Shown in pieces: positions 16,032 to 23,960 of a stretch of 64,000 nt of DNA. Within the stretch, counting starts at the first letter, position 1; every line of letters begins with the position of its first letter. The stretch covers positions 50,729-114,728 of the forward strand of contig JADBYT010000028.1 in the NCBI GenBank assembly GCA_020402865.1, written 5' to 3'. Source of the DNA: Bacteroidota bacterium. Its GTDB lineage: Bacteria > Bacteroidota > Bacteroidia > Palsa-965. The notes beneath the pieces are model-generated. The model did no database searches. It was not told the origin of the DNA and saw only the letters and a program-made list of their open reading frames with translations. A program made the position numbers and the translations under genes.

Positions 16032-18059
16032 ATGCGACACATACTTACTTTTTTGCTTATTGTTGTCCATACAGTCTCTCAGGGGCAAACGCTTCGCAAC
16101 CAGCTGCAAACCATAAATACCGAATGGGGAAAATACACCTCGATAGCCAATGAGCCTGCGCAGCATTTCAACAGCGACAGAGCACTGATTCAAACCCATC
16201 TTTATCAGGTTATTTCGCTGCTCGAACGTCGTAAATTCCCGCTCCACCTGCCGCCCGGCTGCCTCCAACGTCGCAAAAGCCTGATTACCCAACTAAAAGC
16301 CTATGCCGACAGCGGTATTTTCCCGCAAAACAACTACAAACCCGGCCGCATACCGGTGTTTATTGATGAAACAGGCACGCATTGTGCCGTTGGCTATCTC
16401 ATGCTCAAAAGCGGTGCGGGAAAACTTGCCCGAAAAGTGTCGCTCACCAATAACTACATCTACATCCGTCAGCTAACCGACCCGGCTTTTTTTCAATGGC
16501 AGGCACAAAGCGGATTTACAATTGATGAACTCGCATTGATTCAACCCTCCTATTACAATCCCATATTGATTGATGAAAACAAACCAGTTCCTCCACAATG
16601 CGGAAGCGCGGTATTTTCCGAAATATCCTATTATTGGGGAAATTCCGGTAGCCAACAAACCAAGCCAACACTGAAATGGCAGGGCACATGCAATGAAAAT
16701 GGTCAGCTGCACGGCCGCTGGGTGCAGTTCTACAGAAACGGGAGTCCTTTTGTGGAAGGCTGGTTTAAAAATGGTGTGAAAGACAGTGTATGGCGGATTT
16801 ATTTCAACGATAAATCGGTGAATGAAGAAGTGATTTGGAAAAACGGAAAGAAAACCGGCACCTACATCCGCTATTCCAGCCCGGGCATGGCAGATGAAAA
16901 AGGAGCGTTTGAAAACGACCTGAAAACCGGACGCTGGACCACCTGGCAGTTTAACCACATACTAACTGAAGGGAATTACCTGAACGGAAAGAAAAACGGG
17001 AAATGGCTGTATTATTATCACACGCAGGACAGTATCCGGCAGGTGTATTCGGAGGAATGGTTTGATGAAGGAGTAATGAAACAACGCAAGCTGTTTCAGC
17101 TGCAATCCTCACAGCCCTATATGTGGTACGAGCACGTGAATGACTCGCTGTACTATTTCCAAAACCTGCTGCGCAGCGATTATGTGCAGGAAGAAGGCCA
17201 CATATATGTGTACAGCGAACTGCAACCGGCAATGTATGATTATGAATACATGCCCTACATCCACCGTCAGGAGGCGTATGCCAGCAACAATACGCCACCC
17301 GGCTTTGTGTGGGTTGAAAAAACTGTGCGCACCGGCAAGTGGATCATTCGCGGCAATACCATTGCCTCACGTGTGCCGGAATATCAGGCTGACTCGGTAT
17401 GGTTTTATGTACAGCGCGATTCAATTACAGGTGCCGATATTTTTAAAAATGCACAGCACACCAGCATTGAATGTTTGCCGGGTCATTACCGTCCGGTAGA
17501 ATCTTTCTATTCCATTCCTCCGCTCACCGTTACTTCAAAAACCACTTGGGAAAACGGCAAAATAACCGAGCAGAGTTATTACAATGCAACTGGTCGTTGC
17601 ATCTTGCAAGTACGTTTCCGCGATGCGAAGCTTATTTCCGGCTCGCGTTATGATTCAGCCACGCAGCAAACCATTATCTGGGCAGAAGCACCGCCGCAAA
17701 GTAAAGAGCCTATGCTGATGACCATTAAATCGGCCACATGGCAAACACGTTGCTACGGCAGCATGCTCGATACCGCCACGCGCCACGGCTATTGGGAATT
17801 TTACGATACACGAGGAAATACCTATGCCAAAGGTTACTACAACCGAAACCAGCGTAATGGCGCGTGGGAAGAAACAGATACGCTTACCGGTGTAATTATG
17901 CGCGGGAATTATATGAATGACATGCGCTCGGGAACGTGGAAAGAGGTTGATCACGTAAGTGGTAATGTCTGGATGGGAAATTATGTAAACGGCAAACGAA
18001 ATGGAAAATGGGTACTCCGCAAACCCGACGGAACAATAATTGAACGGAAACGTTATTAA
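16032..18059 (+). CDS. Secreted MORN-repeat variant protein
   Basis: A 675-residue protein with a signal peptide (MRHILTFLLIVVHTVSQGQ). An N-terminal module (~20-180) contains a conserved-looking ETGTHCAVGYLM segment. Two arrays of MORN-variant (YwqK-type) repeats follow, at ~210-350 and ~570-670, with units such as NGQLHGRWVQFYRNG, KNGKKTGTYIRY, LNGKKNGKWLYYY and YNRNQRNGAWEETD. MORN variants form elongated beta-hairpin stacks and are often surface or periplasmic in Bacteroidota. The N-terminal module resembles those of other Bacteroidota hypothetical proteins with this repeat. The gene is divergent from bshA and ends 38 bases before the promoter of the aromatic operon, with no clear terminator of its own until 18225. 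Function unknown. Confidence 0.75.
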   Translation: MRHILTFLLIVVHTVSQGQTLRNQLQTINTEWGKYTSIANEPAQHFNSDRALIQTHLYQVISLLERRKFPLHLPPGCLQRRKSLITQLKAYADSGIFPQNNYKPGRIPVFIDETGTHCAVGYLMLKSGAGKLARKVSLTNNYIYIRQLTDPAFFQWQAQSGFTIDELALIQPSYYNPILIDENKPVPPQCGSAVFSEISYYWGNSGSQQTKPTLKWQGTCNENGQLHGRWVQFYRNGSPFVEGWFKNGVKDSVWRIYFNDKSVNEEVIWKNGKKTGTYIRYSSPGMADEKGAFENDLKTGRWTTWQFNHILTEGNYLNGKKNGKWLYYYHTQDSIRQVYSEEWFDEGVMKQRKLFQLQSSQPYMWYEHVNDSLYYFQNLLRSDYVQEEGHIYVYSELQPAMYDYEYMPYIHRQEAYASNNTPPGFVWVEKTVRTGKWIIRGNTIASRVPEYQADSVWFYVQRDSITGADIFKNAQHTSIECLPGHYRPVESFYSIPPLTVTSKTTWENGKITEQSYYNATGRCILQVRFRDAKLISGSRYDSATQQTIIWAEAPPQSKEPMLMTIKSATWQTRCYGSMLDTATRHGYWEFYDTRGNTYAKGYYNRNQRNGAWEETDTLTGVIMRGNYMNDMRSGTWKEVDHVSGNVWMGNYVNGKRNGKWVLRKPDGTIIERKRY

Positions 18060-18097
18060 GAGCCTGAGGTACACAAAACAATAAATACAGATAAAAA

Positions 18098-18129
18098 TTT
18101 GGGTTAATCGAAAAACTGTTGTAACGTTG
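18098..18129 (+). promoter_or_regulatory. Predicted promoter of the phe leader/pheA unit
   Basis: TTTG at 18098-18101 and TAACGTTG at 18122-18129 are separated by 20 bases, matching the Bacteroidota consensus TTTG-N19-21-TAnnTTTG with one mismatch. Transcription would start about 18136, just ahead of the first leader peptide. Confidence 0.6.
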
Positions 18130-18145
18130 CAAAACAGAAAAACAA

Positions 18146-18196
18146 ATGCAAAAACAACTCAATAACTATTTCTTCTTTTTCAACGCAATGCGGTGA
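18146..18196 (+). CDS. pheL: Phe leader peptide 1
   Basis: A 16-residue frame, MQKQLNNYFFFFNAMR, with one Tyr and four consecutive Phe codons (TAT TTC TTC TTT TTC). UGA at 18194-18196 is followed after three bases by GGAAGG (18200-18205), which can pair with CCTTCC (18231-18236) in the 5' arm of the terminator at 18225-18256. Ribosome stalling at the Phe/Tyr codons would favour that antiterminator pairing. The purine-rich GAAAAGGAAGG could instead pair with the pyrimidine-rich Phe codons when translation is complete. This is the architecture of classical phe attenuators. Too short to be detected by ordinary gene finding. Confidence 0.8.
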   Translation: MQKQLNNYFFFFNAMR

Positions 18197-18224
18197 AAAG
18201 GAAGGTTATTGACCAAACTATAAC

Positions 18225-18256
18225 AAAAAGCCTTCCCTGCACGGAAGGCTTTTTTT
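18225..18256 (+). terminator. Attenuator terminator 1 upstream of pheA
   Basis: A 12 bp stem (AAAAAGCCTTCC / GGAAGGCTTTTT) with loop CTGCAC and a run of Ts to 18256. It lies 29 bases after the stop of leader peptide 1 and 6 bases before the start of leader peptide 2. Its 5' arm is complementary to the upstream GGAAGG at 18200-18205. Confidence 0.85.
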
Positions 18257-18261
18257 ATGCC

Positions 18262-18315
18262 ATGAAAAGACAGACATCAACAGTTTTCTTTTATTTCTTC
18301 TTCATCCAGCCATGA
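18262..18315 (+). CDS. pheL: Phe leader peptide 2
   Basis: A 17-residue frame, MKRQTSTVFFYFFFIQP, with five Phe and one Tyr in six consecutive codons (TTC TTT TAT TTC TTC TTC). UGA at 18313-18315 abuts GGCAGG (18316-18321), which is complementary to CCTGCC (18344-18349) in the second terminator. The design repeats leader 1 with different pairing sequences, so each antiterminator matches only its own terminator. A start at 18312 for pheA would overlap this leader and run through the terminator, which supports the later pheA start. Confidence 0.8.
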   Translation: MKRQTSTVFFYFFFIQP

Positions 18316-18338
18316 GGCAGGAAAGCTATTGTATGCAC

Positions 18339-18368
18339 AAAGCCCTGCCCGAAAAGCAGGGCTTTTTT
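18339..18368 (+). terminator. Attenuator terminator 2 upstream of pheA
   Basis: A 10 bp stem (AAAGCCCTGC / GCAGGGCTTT) with loop CCGAAAA and T-tail to 18368, 46 bases before the pheA start. The 5' arm overlaps CCTGCC, the partner of GGCAGG at 18316-18321. Confidence 0.85.
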
Positions 18369-18413
18369 AGTAATAGAATTCTAGAACTCATCTCACACAT
18401 AATCATCACTACC

Positions 18414-19241
18414 ATGAGAAATCATTTCATTGCCATTCAGGGTTCACTTTCTTCCTTTCATGATCTTGCTGCGCGAAAATACTTCGGCGAAGATGTTTCT
18501 GTTTTGCAGTGCGGCTCATTCAGAGAAGTATGCGAAAGAATATGTAACAACGAGTGTGATTACGGCATTATCGCCATCGAAAACAAAGTGGCCGGGAGCA
18601 TCCTGTTAAATTACCAGCTTATTGAGCTGTTCAAACTTAATGTAATCGGCGAAGTTTTTGTTCCTGTTGAATTGCATCTCCTGGGCCCGGCAGGAATGAA
18701 AATGAGTGAAGTAAAGGAAATACTTTCTCACCCCGTGGCACTGGGTCAGTCGCAGTTATTTCTTTCCAAACTGCGTAATGTGGTAATAAATGAATACAAA
18801 GATACTGCCACCTGTGCCTCTATGGTTGCCGGCGGCTTACAGAATGGGCTGGCTGTAATTGCCGGTTCTGCTGTTGCTCAAAAGTTCGGACTGGAGATAA
18901 TTTCACCGAATATATGCGATACGGAATTGAATTACACCCGCTTTTACATATTAAGTAAAGGGCAGGACTATCCTGAAAATCCGAACAAGGCATCCGTAAC
19001 CATCCGTACTGCTCACACACCGGGTAGTCTGGCCGGGGCATTGAGTTGTTTAGCCAGTCATTCGCTTAATGTAACCAAAATCCAGAGCGTACCTGTTCCC
19101 GGCCACATACATGAATATTCATTTCATCTCGACATTGAATTTACCAATAAAGCCTGTCTGGAAAATGGGCTTCTCGAATTGAAATCCTGCACTAAATCTG
19201 TTCATCTGCATGGTATGTACCGCAGTGCAACACCTCACTAA
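18414..19241 (+). CDS. pheA: Prephenate dehydratase with ACT domain
   Basis: A 275-residue cytosolic enzyme converting prephenate to phenylpyruvate, the committed step to phenylalanine. The catalytic domain spans ~1-185. It has IAIQGSLSSFHDLAA, CDYGIIAIENKVAGSIL, the substrate-contacting T-x-S-A-like segment NEYKDTATCASMVAGG, and the family signature NYTRFYIL. The ACT domain follows (~195-275) with HTPGSLAGALSCLASHSLNVTKIQS. The E-S-R-P Phe-binding motif of enterobacterial PheA is replaced by IQSVP. Expression is probably controlled by the two upstream Phe-responsive attenuators. Its TAA stop (19239-19241) coincides with the target-site duplication of a MITE-like insert. The next gene is DAHP synthase/chorismate mutase, fitting one aromatic transcript. 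Confidence 0.92.
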   Translation: MRNHFIAIQGSLSSFHDLAARKYFGEDVSVLQCGSFREVCERICNNECDYGIIAIENKVAGSILLNYQLIELFKLNVIGEVFVPVELHLLGPAGMKMSEVKEILSHPVALGQSQLFLSKLRNVVINEYKDTATCASMVAGGLQNGLAVIAGSAVAQKFGLEIISPNICDTELNYTRFYILSKGQDYPENPNKASVTIRTAHTPGSLAGALSCLASHSLNVTKIQSVPVPGHIHEYSFHLDIEFTNKACLENGLLELKSCTKSVHLHGMYRSATPH

Positions 19242-19403
19242 GAGCCTGTTTAAAATTTGTTTTTGAGATTTGTTTTGAGCACATTTTTTCTCAGACAAGG
19301 CGTGTTTTGCAGGCGATCCTTGGAGAGGATCGACAAAAAACAGAACGCAGGATGAGGAAAAATGTGCCGAAACAAAGCCAAAGGATGAATTTTAAACAGG
19401 CTC
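19242..19403. mobile_element. MITE-like palindromic element at the pheA stop codon
   Basis: A 162 bp element with terminal inverted repeats starting GAGCCTGTTTAAAATT and ending AATTTTAAACAGGCTC. It is flanked by TAA on both sides (19239-19241 and 19404-19406). The two halves pair imperfectly along the whole length; the tip is CGATCC / GGATCG around TTGGAGA. No coding capacity. Ends starting GAG with a 3 bp TNA duplication resemble IS5-family (IS1031-like) elements, so it may be a non-autonomous derivative. The left TAA serves as the pheA stop codon. The large hairpin might affect expression of the downstream DAHP synthase gene. Confidence 0.75.
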
Positions 19404-19446
19404 TAAGTAAAATACGTATTTCACTAACGATTCATATAAACTGAAT

Positions 19447-20526
19447 ATGAACCCACCAAAACCACACGCTGCAAATGCGGCATCGCTTATATTACAAAAA
19501 AACGTTGTAATTGCCGGCCCCTGTAGTGCCGAAACGGAAACACAGGTTATTTCAACGGCCGAAAAACTGGCCGCCACAGGTAAAGTACATTTGCTCAGAG
19601 CCGGAGCTTGGAAACCACGTACTTCGCCGGGTGAATTTGAAGGTGTTGGAATAAAGGCGCTGCCCTGGCTGGCCGAAGCCCGCCTGCGAACCGGTTTGCC
19701 ATTTGGCGTGGAAGTAGCCACTGCTCGCCATGCTGAAGACGCGATGCTTTATGAAGCTGATTTTCTCTGGATTGGCGCGCGTACTACGGTTAATCCTTTC
19801 GCTGTGCAGCAAATTGCCGATGCACTGCGAAATACCAATGTACCGGTACTTGTAAAAAATCCGGTAAATCCCGATGTGAAACTCTGGGCCGGCGCAGTTG
19901 AACGTGTAATGCGTGCAGGCATTGTACATACCGCAATCATTCATCGCGGTTTTAGCGTATATGGATATACACACCACCGGAATGCTCCGCTTTGGCAACT
20001 GCCTATCGAAATGAAACGGCTTTTCCCTCAGCTTCCCCTCATTACCGATCCGTCGCACATTTGCGGACAACGAAATTCGCTGGCTGCTGTTATTCAACAA
20101 GCTATTGATCTTGGCAGCGACGGATTAATGATAGAAGTTCACGAAAACCCCGACCAGGCCCGGACCGACCGTGAACAACAACTTACCCCGGCACAATTCA
20201 ATGAGCTGCTTGACCGTATAGCTCATAAAAAAACAAACTCCGCCAATCCCGAATATTCACAAAGGCTGCACCAGCTGCGCAGCACAATTGATAATATCGA
20301 CGATGAGCTCTTTTCACAAATTTCAGACCGCATGCGTGTGGCCTCAGCAATCGGAATGCTCAAACAGGAAAACAACATCACTGTATTGCAGTCTTCCCGA
20401 TGGAATGAAATTATGCAACGCGCAATGGAAAAGGGGCAAAAGCTCGGACTGAGTGAATCATTTGTCCGCACCTATATGCAGGCACTGCATCTCGAAAGTA
20501 TCCGTATTCAGCAACTCAATCAATAA
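19447..20526 (+). CDS. Bifunctional 3-deoxy-7-phosphoheptulonate synthase / chorismate mutase
   Basis: A 359-residue fusion. Residues ~1-255 are a type I-beta (KDO8P synthase-like) DAHP synthase, condensing phosphoenolpyruvate with erythrose 4-phosphate at the entry of the shikimate pathway. Visible motifs are VVIAGPCSAE (20-29), LRAGAWKPRTSP (~55), VKNPVNPD, GRx-type IIHRGFSVYGY and DPSHICGQR. Residues ~270-355 are an AroQ-class chorismate mutase with LRSTIDNIDDELFSQISDRM and RVASAIGMLKQ. The fusion with a C-terminal mutase is characteristic of Bacteroidota. It follows pheA with only the MITE between, so it is probably read from the phe promoter. Genes for the aminotransferase and prephenate dehydrogenase, which I recall lying between these two in other Bacteroidota, are absent here. 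Confidence 0.92.
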   Translation: MNPPKPHAANAASLILQKNVVIAGPCSAETETQVISTAEKLAATGKVHLLRAGAWKPRTSPGEFEGVGIKALPWLAEARLRTGLPFGVEVATARHAEDAMLYEADFLWIGARTTVNPFAVQQIADALRNTNVPVLVKNPVNPDVKLWAGAVERVMRAGIVHTAIIHRGFSVYGYTHHRNAPLWQLPIEMKRLFPQLPLITDPSHICGQRNSLAAVIQQAIDLGSDGLMIEVHENPDQARTDREQQLTPAQFNELLDRIAHKKTNSANPEYSQRLHQLRSTIDNIDDELFSQISDRMRVASAIGMLKQENNITVLQSSRWNEIMQRAMEKGQKLGLSESFVRTYMQALHLESIRIQQLNQ

Positions 20527-20610
20527 GCAGGTTAAGAAACTGACCGGTGTAAATGATTTTAATTATCTGCCCAAAGCCAATGAAAACTGAAAAAGTGACA
20601 AGTCGAAAAA

Positions 20611-20645
20611 AAACAGCCGCAGACAAAACGTGCATGCGGCTGTTG
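20611..20645. terminator. Convergent terminator after DAHP synthase/chorismate mutase
   Basis: A 10 bp stem AACAGCCGCA / TGCGGCTGTT with A-run and T-run flanks. It lies between the aromatic unit (plus) and the TPR lipoprotein gene (minus) and can serve both. Confidence 0.75.
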
Positions 20646-20655
20646 TTTGAGGCTC

Positions 20656-21690
20656 TTATTTTCCGACTTTTTTTATCCGGTCAAGTTCATTGAGTTCAAT
20701 CACCGCATTTTCGTATTTCGGATCAACTTCGAGTGCTTTTTTGAACATGGCCTCGGCATTGGCAATATCGCCTTTTTCCTTGTAGCAGTAGCCCATGCCG
20801 TAATAACCGCGTGGCTCTTTCGGGTTGTCTTTGATGCAGAGGTTGAAATACTCCATGCCTTTTGTGGGGTCGTTCAGCTCAACCGTATGCAGGTAGCCGA
20901 GGTTGAAATGGGCATCAAAATGATTGGGATTAAGCTGCAACAAGGTGTTGTATGCTTCCAGTGCAGGATTGTACTGCTGCGTATTCTGGTAAAACATGCC
21001 GAGGTGATAAAATGCCTCCTGACTTTGCGGCTGAACTTTAAGCGCATTGGAATAGTACTGTGTGGCCATTGGGTCTTTCTTTGATGCTGCAATTACACCC
21101 AGCTGAATCCAGGCATTGTAGTAGTCGGGATCCTGCTCCACGGCCGTTTGCATGCTCGATATGGCTTTGGCGGTATCGCCGGTTTCTTTAAAGGCCATGC
21201 CTTTCATGAAATATGCCTGCGAATTATTTACGTCGATACGCAGCACACGGTCGAGCAGCGACAATTCTTCTTCGTATTTGCGGAGGTAGTGTTTCATTTG
21301 CGCCAGTCGCAGCAAGCCATCAACATTCTCAGGGTGAAGCTCCACCAGGCGTATCAGCAGTTCGTTGGCGCGGCGGGTTTGGTTGGTGAAGAAATACACA
21401 TCTACACCGGCGCTGAGGTACTCGGCTTTGCTGCTGTCTAATTTCAGCACGCGGTTTACATCGGCCAGTGCGGCTTCGTAGTTTTTTACATTGATGTAAT
21501 GCCGCGAGCGTTCGATGTACAAATCAAGATTGTTAGGCTCTTTCAGCAGCTTATCATTGATGGCCTGCAGTTTCAGGGCCATTGAATCTTTGGGCGCAGG
21601 TTTATCAGCAGGAGTACCCTCGCCGCAGCCGGCCGAGAAGTTGAGCAGGAATGCCGCAAAAGGCAGCAGAAGAAGTACGCGAATGGACAT
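20656..21690 (-). CDS. TPR-repeat lipoprotein
   Basis: A 344-residue protein starting MSIRVLLLLPFAAFLLNFSAGC, a lipoprotein signal with the lipobox FSAGC (Cys ~22). Around eight tetratricopeptide repeats of 34 residues follow (~40-335), with canonical W/Y-x-x-L-G...A/Y...A-x-x-x-P patterns such as YNAWIQLGVIAASKKDP, EAFYHLGMFYQNTQQYNPAL and AEAMFKKALEVDPKYENA. TPRs are protein-protein scaffolds. The upstream Met at 21732 is possible but the lipoprotein signal fixes 21690. It is expected in the inner or outer membrane facing the periplasm. Partner unknown. It ends against the convergent terminator at 20611-20645. Confidence 0.85.
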   Translation of the reverse strand: MSIRVLLLLPFAAFLLNFSAGCGEGTPADKPAPKDSMALKLQAINDKLLKEPNNLDLYIERSRHYINVKNYEAALADVNRVLKLDSSKAEYLSAGVDVYFFTNQTRRANELLIRLVELHPENVDGLLRLAQMKHYLRKYEEELSLLDRVLRIDVNNSQAYFMKGMAFKETGDTAKAISSMQTAVEQDPDYYNAWIQLGVIAASKKDPMATQYYSNALKVQPQSQEAFYHLGMFYQNTQQYNPALEAYNTLLQLNPNHFDAHFNLGYLHTVELNDPTKGMEYFNLCIKDNPKEPRGYYGMGYCYKEKGDIANAEAMFKKALEVDPKYENAVIELNELDRIKKVGK

Positions 21691-22052
21691 AATTAACTGG
21701 TGTGCATGAAAAAACACATCCCGAAGGTACACACTCTTTGCAAGTTGTGATACTCCGGGATGTGTAAGCGGCTAATTTCGCTTTGCCGGTGGCGCCTTCT
21801 GTCGGGTCTTACTGCCGACGCGGGCGGCCGTTTCCGGCGGCGAATGCTTTTGTGTGTACTTTTCCGGGCGTGCCTATGCTGCTTTTTCTCCGGCAATTTG
21901 CATGTGTTGATCAGTCTGCATTACGGTGCATGCCCAATCTTCTTCTCTTCCATCGCTCACTCCTTGCAAATTGCCATTTCTGCTTCACGCCATCCTCACC
22001 ACCGCTGCGCAACTGCAAAAACGGACACAGCCAGGCTAACCATGGCAAATGA
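21691..22052. other. Gene-free interval between the TPR lipoprotein and recA
   Basis: About 410 bases separate the two minus-strand genes. Apart from the recA terminator hairpin (22015-22067) I see no coding frame with a signal, repeat or RNA gene. A 67-codon Arg/His-rich minus-strand frame at 21693-21896 overlaps the 5' region of the lipoprotein gene and looks spurious. The interval should contain the promoter of the lipoprotein gene. Confidence 0.4.
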
Positions 22053-22067
22053 CTGTGCCGTTTTTGC
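22015..22067 (-). terminator. recA terminator
   Basis: A 15 bp stem with one bulge (GCAAAAACGG-CACAG / CTGTGCCGTTTTTGC) and a 22-base loop, 35 bases after the recA stop; on the minus strand it ends in CGTTTTTGC. Confidence 0.7.
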
Positions 22068-22101
22068 CGCTTTAGTATTTAGCAGCGGCTTATCCTGCTG
22101 C

Positions 22102-23145
22102 TCAGCTTTCAACTGCAGCTTCGGGCGCCGGAACACCGCTCAGGGCTTCACGGATTTGCGCTTCTATGCGCTCCATGACTTCGGGATTGTCGGCAAAGAG
22201 GTTCTTCACCGCATCGCGTCCCTGACCTAATTTCATATCCTCGTAGCTGAACCACGAGCCGCTTTTCTTGATAATGCCGTGTTCCACACCGAGGTCGATG
22301 ATTTCACCCACACGCGAAATGCCTTCGCCGAAGAGAATATCAAACTCAGCCTGACGGAACGGCGGCGCTACCTTGTTCTTAACCACTTTCACACGGGCAC
22401 GGTTGCCGGTGGCGGTTTCTCCGTCTTTAATTTGTCCGGCACGGCGGATGTCGAGACGCACCGAAGCATAAAACTTAAGCGCATTACCGCCGGTGGTGGT
22501 TTCGGGGTTACCGAACATTACACCAATTTTCTCGCGCAGCTGGTTGATGAATACGCAGCAGCAGCCGGTTTTGCTGATGTTGGCTGTGAGTTTACGCAAG
22601 GCCTGCGACATCAAACGCGCCTGCAAACCCATTTTCGAATCGCCCATTTCACCTTCGATCTCTGCTTTGGGCGTAAGTGCCGCCACCGAGTCGATTACCA
22701 GAATATCCACCGCACCCGAACGAATCAGGTTATCGGCAATTTCCAGTGCCTGTTCGCCATTGTCGGGCTGCGAAATAAGCAGGCTTTCAATATCCACGCC
22801 TAATTTCTGTGCATAAAAACGGTCAAACGCGTGCTCCGCATCCACAATGGCTGCAATGCCGCCCTGCTTCTGCACTTCGGCAATGGCATGAATGGCCAGC
22901 GTAGTTTTACCGGATGATTCGGGACCGTAAATCTCAATAATACGGCCTTTGGGATAACCGCCCACACCCAGCGCAATATCCAGCGCCAGCGAACCGGTGG
23001 GAATTACTTCCATAGCCTCCACCGGACTATCGCCCAGCTTCATAATTGTTCCTTTGCCGTAGGTCTTCTCAAGTTTATCAATCGTCAACTGCAATGCCTT
23101 CAACTTCTCTTTGTTCACTTCCTTTTCTTTGCTGTCTTTAGCCAT
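22102..23145 (-). CDS. recA: Recombinase RecA
   Basis: A 347-residue ATP-dependent DNA strand-exchange protein, central to homologous recombination and LexA-type responses. Walker A is GPESSGKTT at 74-82. Walker B lies in [12 protein letters not shown] (~145). The loop regions [19 protein letters not shown] and [20 protein letters not shown] are family signatures (L1/L2 DNA-binding loops). The C-terminus is short and ends in an acidic/Ala tail. Length is normal. A promoter with TAGGTTTG and TTG 19 bases upstream is seen at 23215-23245 (minus strand), and a terminator lies at 22015-22067, so it is monocistronic. I see no convincing LexA operator. Confidence 0.97.
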   Translation of the reverse strand: MAKDSKEKEVNKEKLKALQLTIDKLEKTYGKGTIMKLGDSPVEAMEVIPTGSLALDIALGVGGYPKGRIIEIYGPESSGKTTLAIHAIAEVQKQGGIAAIVDAEHAFDRFYAQKLGVDIESLLISQPDNGEQALEIADNLIRSGAVDILVIDSVAALTPKAEIEGEMGDSKMGLQARLMSQALRKLTANISKTGCCCVFINQLREKIGVMFGNPETTTGGNALKFYASVRLDIRRAGQIKDGETATGNRARVKVVKNKVAPPFRQAEFDILFGEGISRVGEIIDLGVEHGIIKKSGSWFSYEDMKLGQGRDAVKNLFADNPEVMERIEAQIREALSGVPAPEAAVES

Positions 23146-23214
23146 GGTAATGGTTGTTAAGGTTCTTTTTATGTAATAATTGGCTTGGGAACGGATTCAG
23201 CGTTCTTTCCGATG

Positions 23215-23245
23215 CAAACCTACAAATAAGGTTTTACGTGTCAAG
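23215..23245 (-). promoter_or_regulatory. Predicted recA promoter
   Basis: On the minus strand, TAGGTTTG (23215-23222) matches the Bacteroidota -7 box and is preceded by CTTG (near 23242-23245) with a 19-base spacer. It lies about 70 bases ahead of the recA start. Confidence 0.55.
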
Positions 23246-23411
23246 TTTTTTGACGAAAATTTTATTAACAACGCTTAATATTTCATACTGAAATGAGCGT
23301 TAAAACCAAAACAATAATCACATTATCAGTACATTATAAAAATATAGCGGAATAAAATATTTTTTATCCCGCCACACTGTTTTTAATAGCTAAAGGTAAT
23401 AATCCGGTTCT

Positions 23412-23930
23412 TTACCCAAGAATCTGAGCCGCATGTCCGGCCGTATCCACCTCCGAAATTACTTCCTCAATCTTCCCTTTTTCGTTGATTACGAAAGTAG
23501 TACGGTTTATTCCGTCGAAAATACGTCCCATAAACTGCTTTTTACCCCACACATCATACGCCTTAATAAGCGAAAGCTCGGGATCGGAAATGAGCGGAAA
23601 AGGCAGATCGTACTTATTGATAAAGCTCTGGTGTTTCTTCACCGTATCGGCACTTACGCCAAGCACGGCATAACCGGCCTTTAACATGGCTTTGTAGTTA
23701 TCGCGCAGGCTGCAGGCCTGTGCGGTGCAGGCGGGTGTGCTGTCTTTCGGGTAGAAATACAGCACAATTTTTTTGCCTTTGTAGTTTTTAGCATCAAATT
23801 CGGTTCCGTCGTGCAGGATGCCGTGTATGGCGGGTGCTTTATCGCCTGCTTTGAGTTTGGTATGGTGTTTTTCGAATGCCACGTGTTTTGCTGCCTTGAT
23901 TAGGAATTTGTGGAGGATTGTCATTAACAT
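23412..23930 (-). CDS. bcp: Thiol peroxidase of the Bcp/PrxQ type
   Basis: A 172-residue peroxiredoxin that reduces hydroperoxides with thioredoxin; cytosolic. The core has LYFYPKDSTPACTAQACSLRD, quoted here as YPKDSTPACTAQACSL: peroxidatic Cys68 and resolving Cys73 in the C-x4-C spacing of the Bcp/PrxQ class. VLGVSADTVKKHQSFINKY and FPLISDPE follow in the usual order. A ~24-residue basic N-terminal extension precedes the domain; the true start may be the second Met (residue 3). It stands on the minus strand between recA and two paralogous lipoproteins, without an evident partner gene. Confidence 0.9.
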   Translation of the reverse strand: MLMTILHKFLIKAAKHVAFEKHHTKLKAGDKAPAIHGILHDGTEFDAKNYKGKKIVLYFYPKDSTPACTAQACSLRDNYKAMLKAGYAVLGVSADTVKKHQSFINKYDLPFPLISDPELSLIKAYDVWGKKQFMGRIFDGINRTTFVINEKGKIEEVISEVDTAGHAAQILG

Positions 23931-23960
23931 TTAAACACCGCATAATGAATATTGTTCTAC

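Noticed and set aside
18312..18413. Earlier start for pheA at 18312
   Set aside because: It overlaps leader peptide 2 and passes through the attenuator terminator; the family start is at 18414.
21693..21896. 67-residue basic minus-strand frame
   Set aside because: Arg/His-rich, overlaps the lipoprotein promoter region and shows no family feature.
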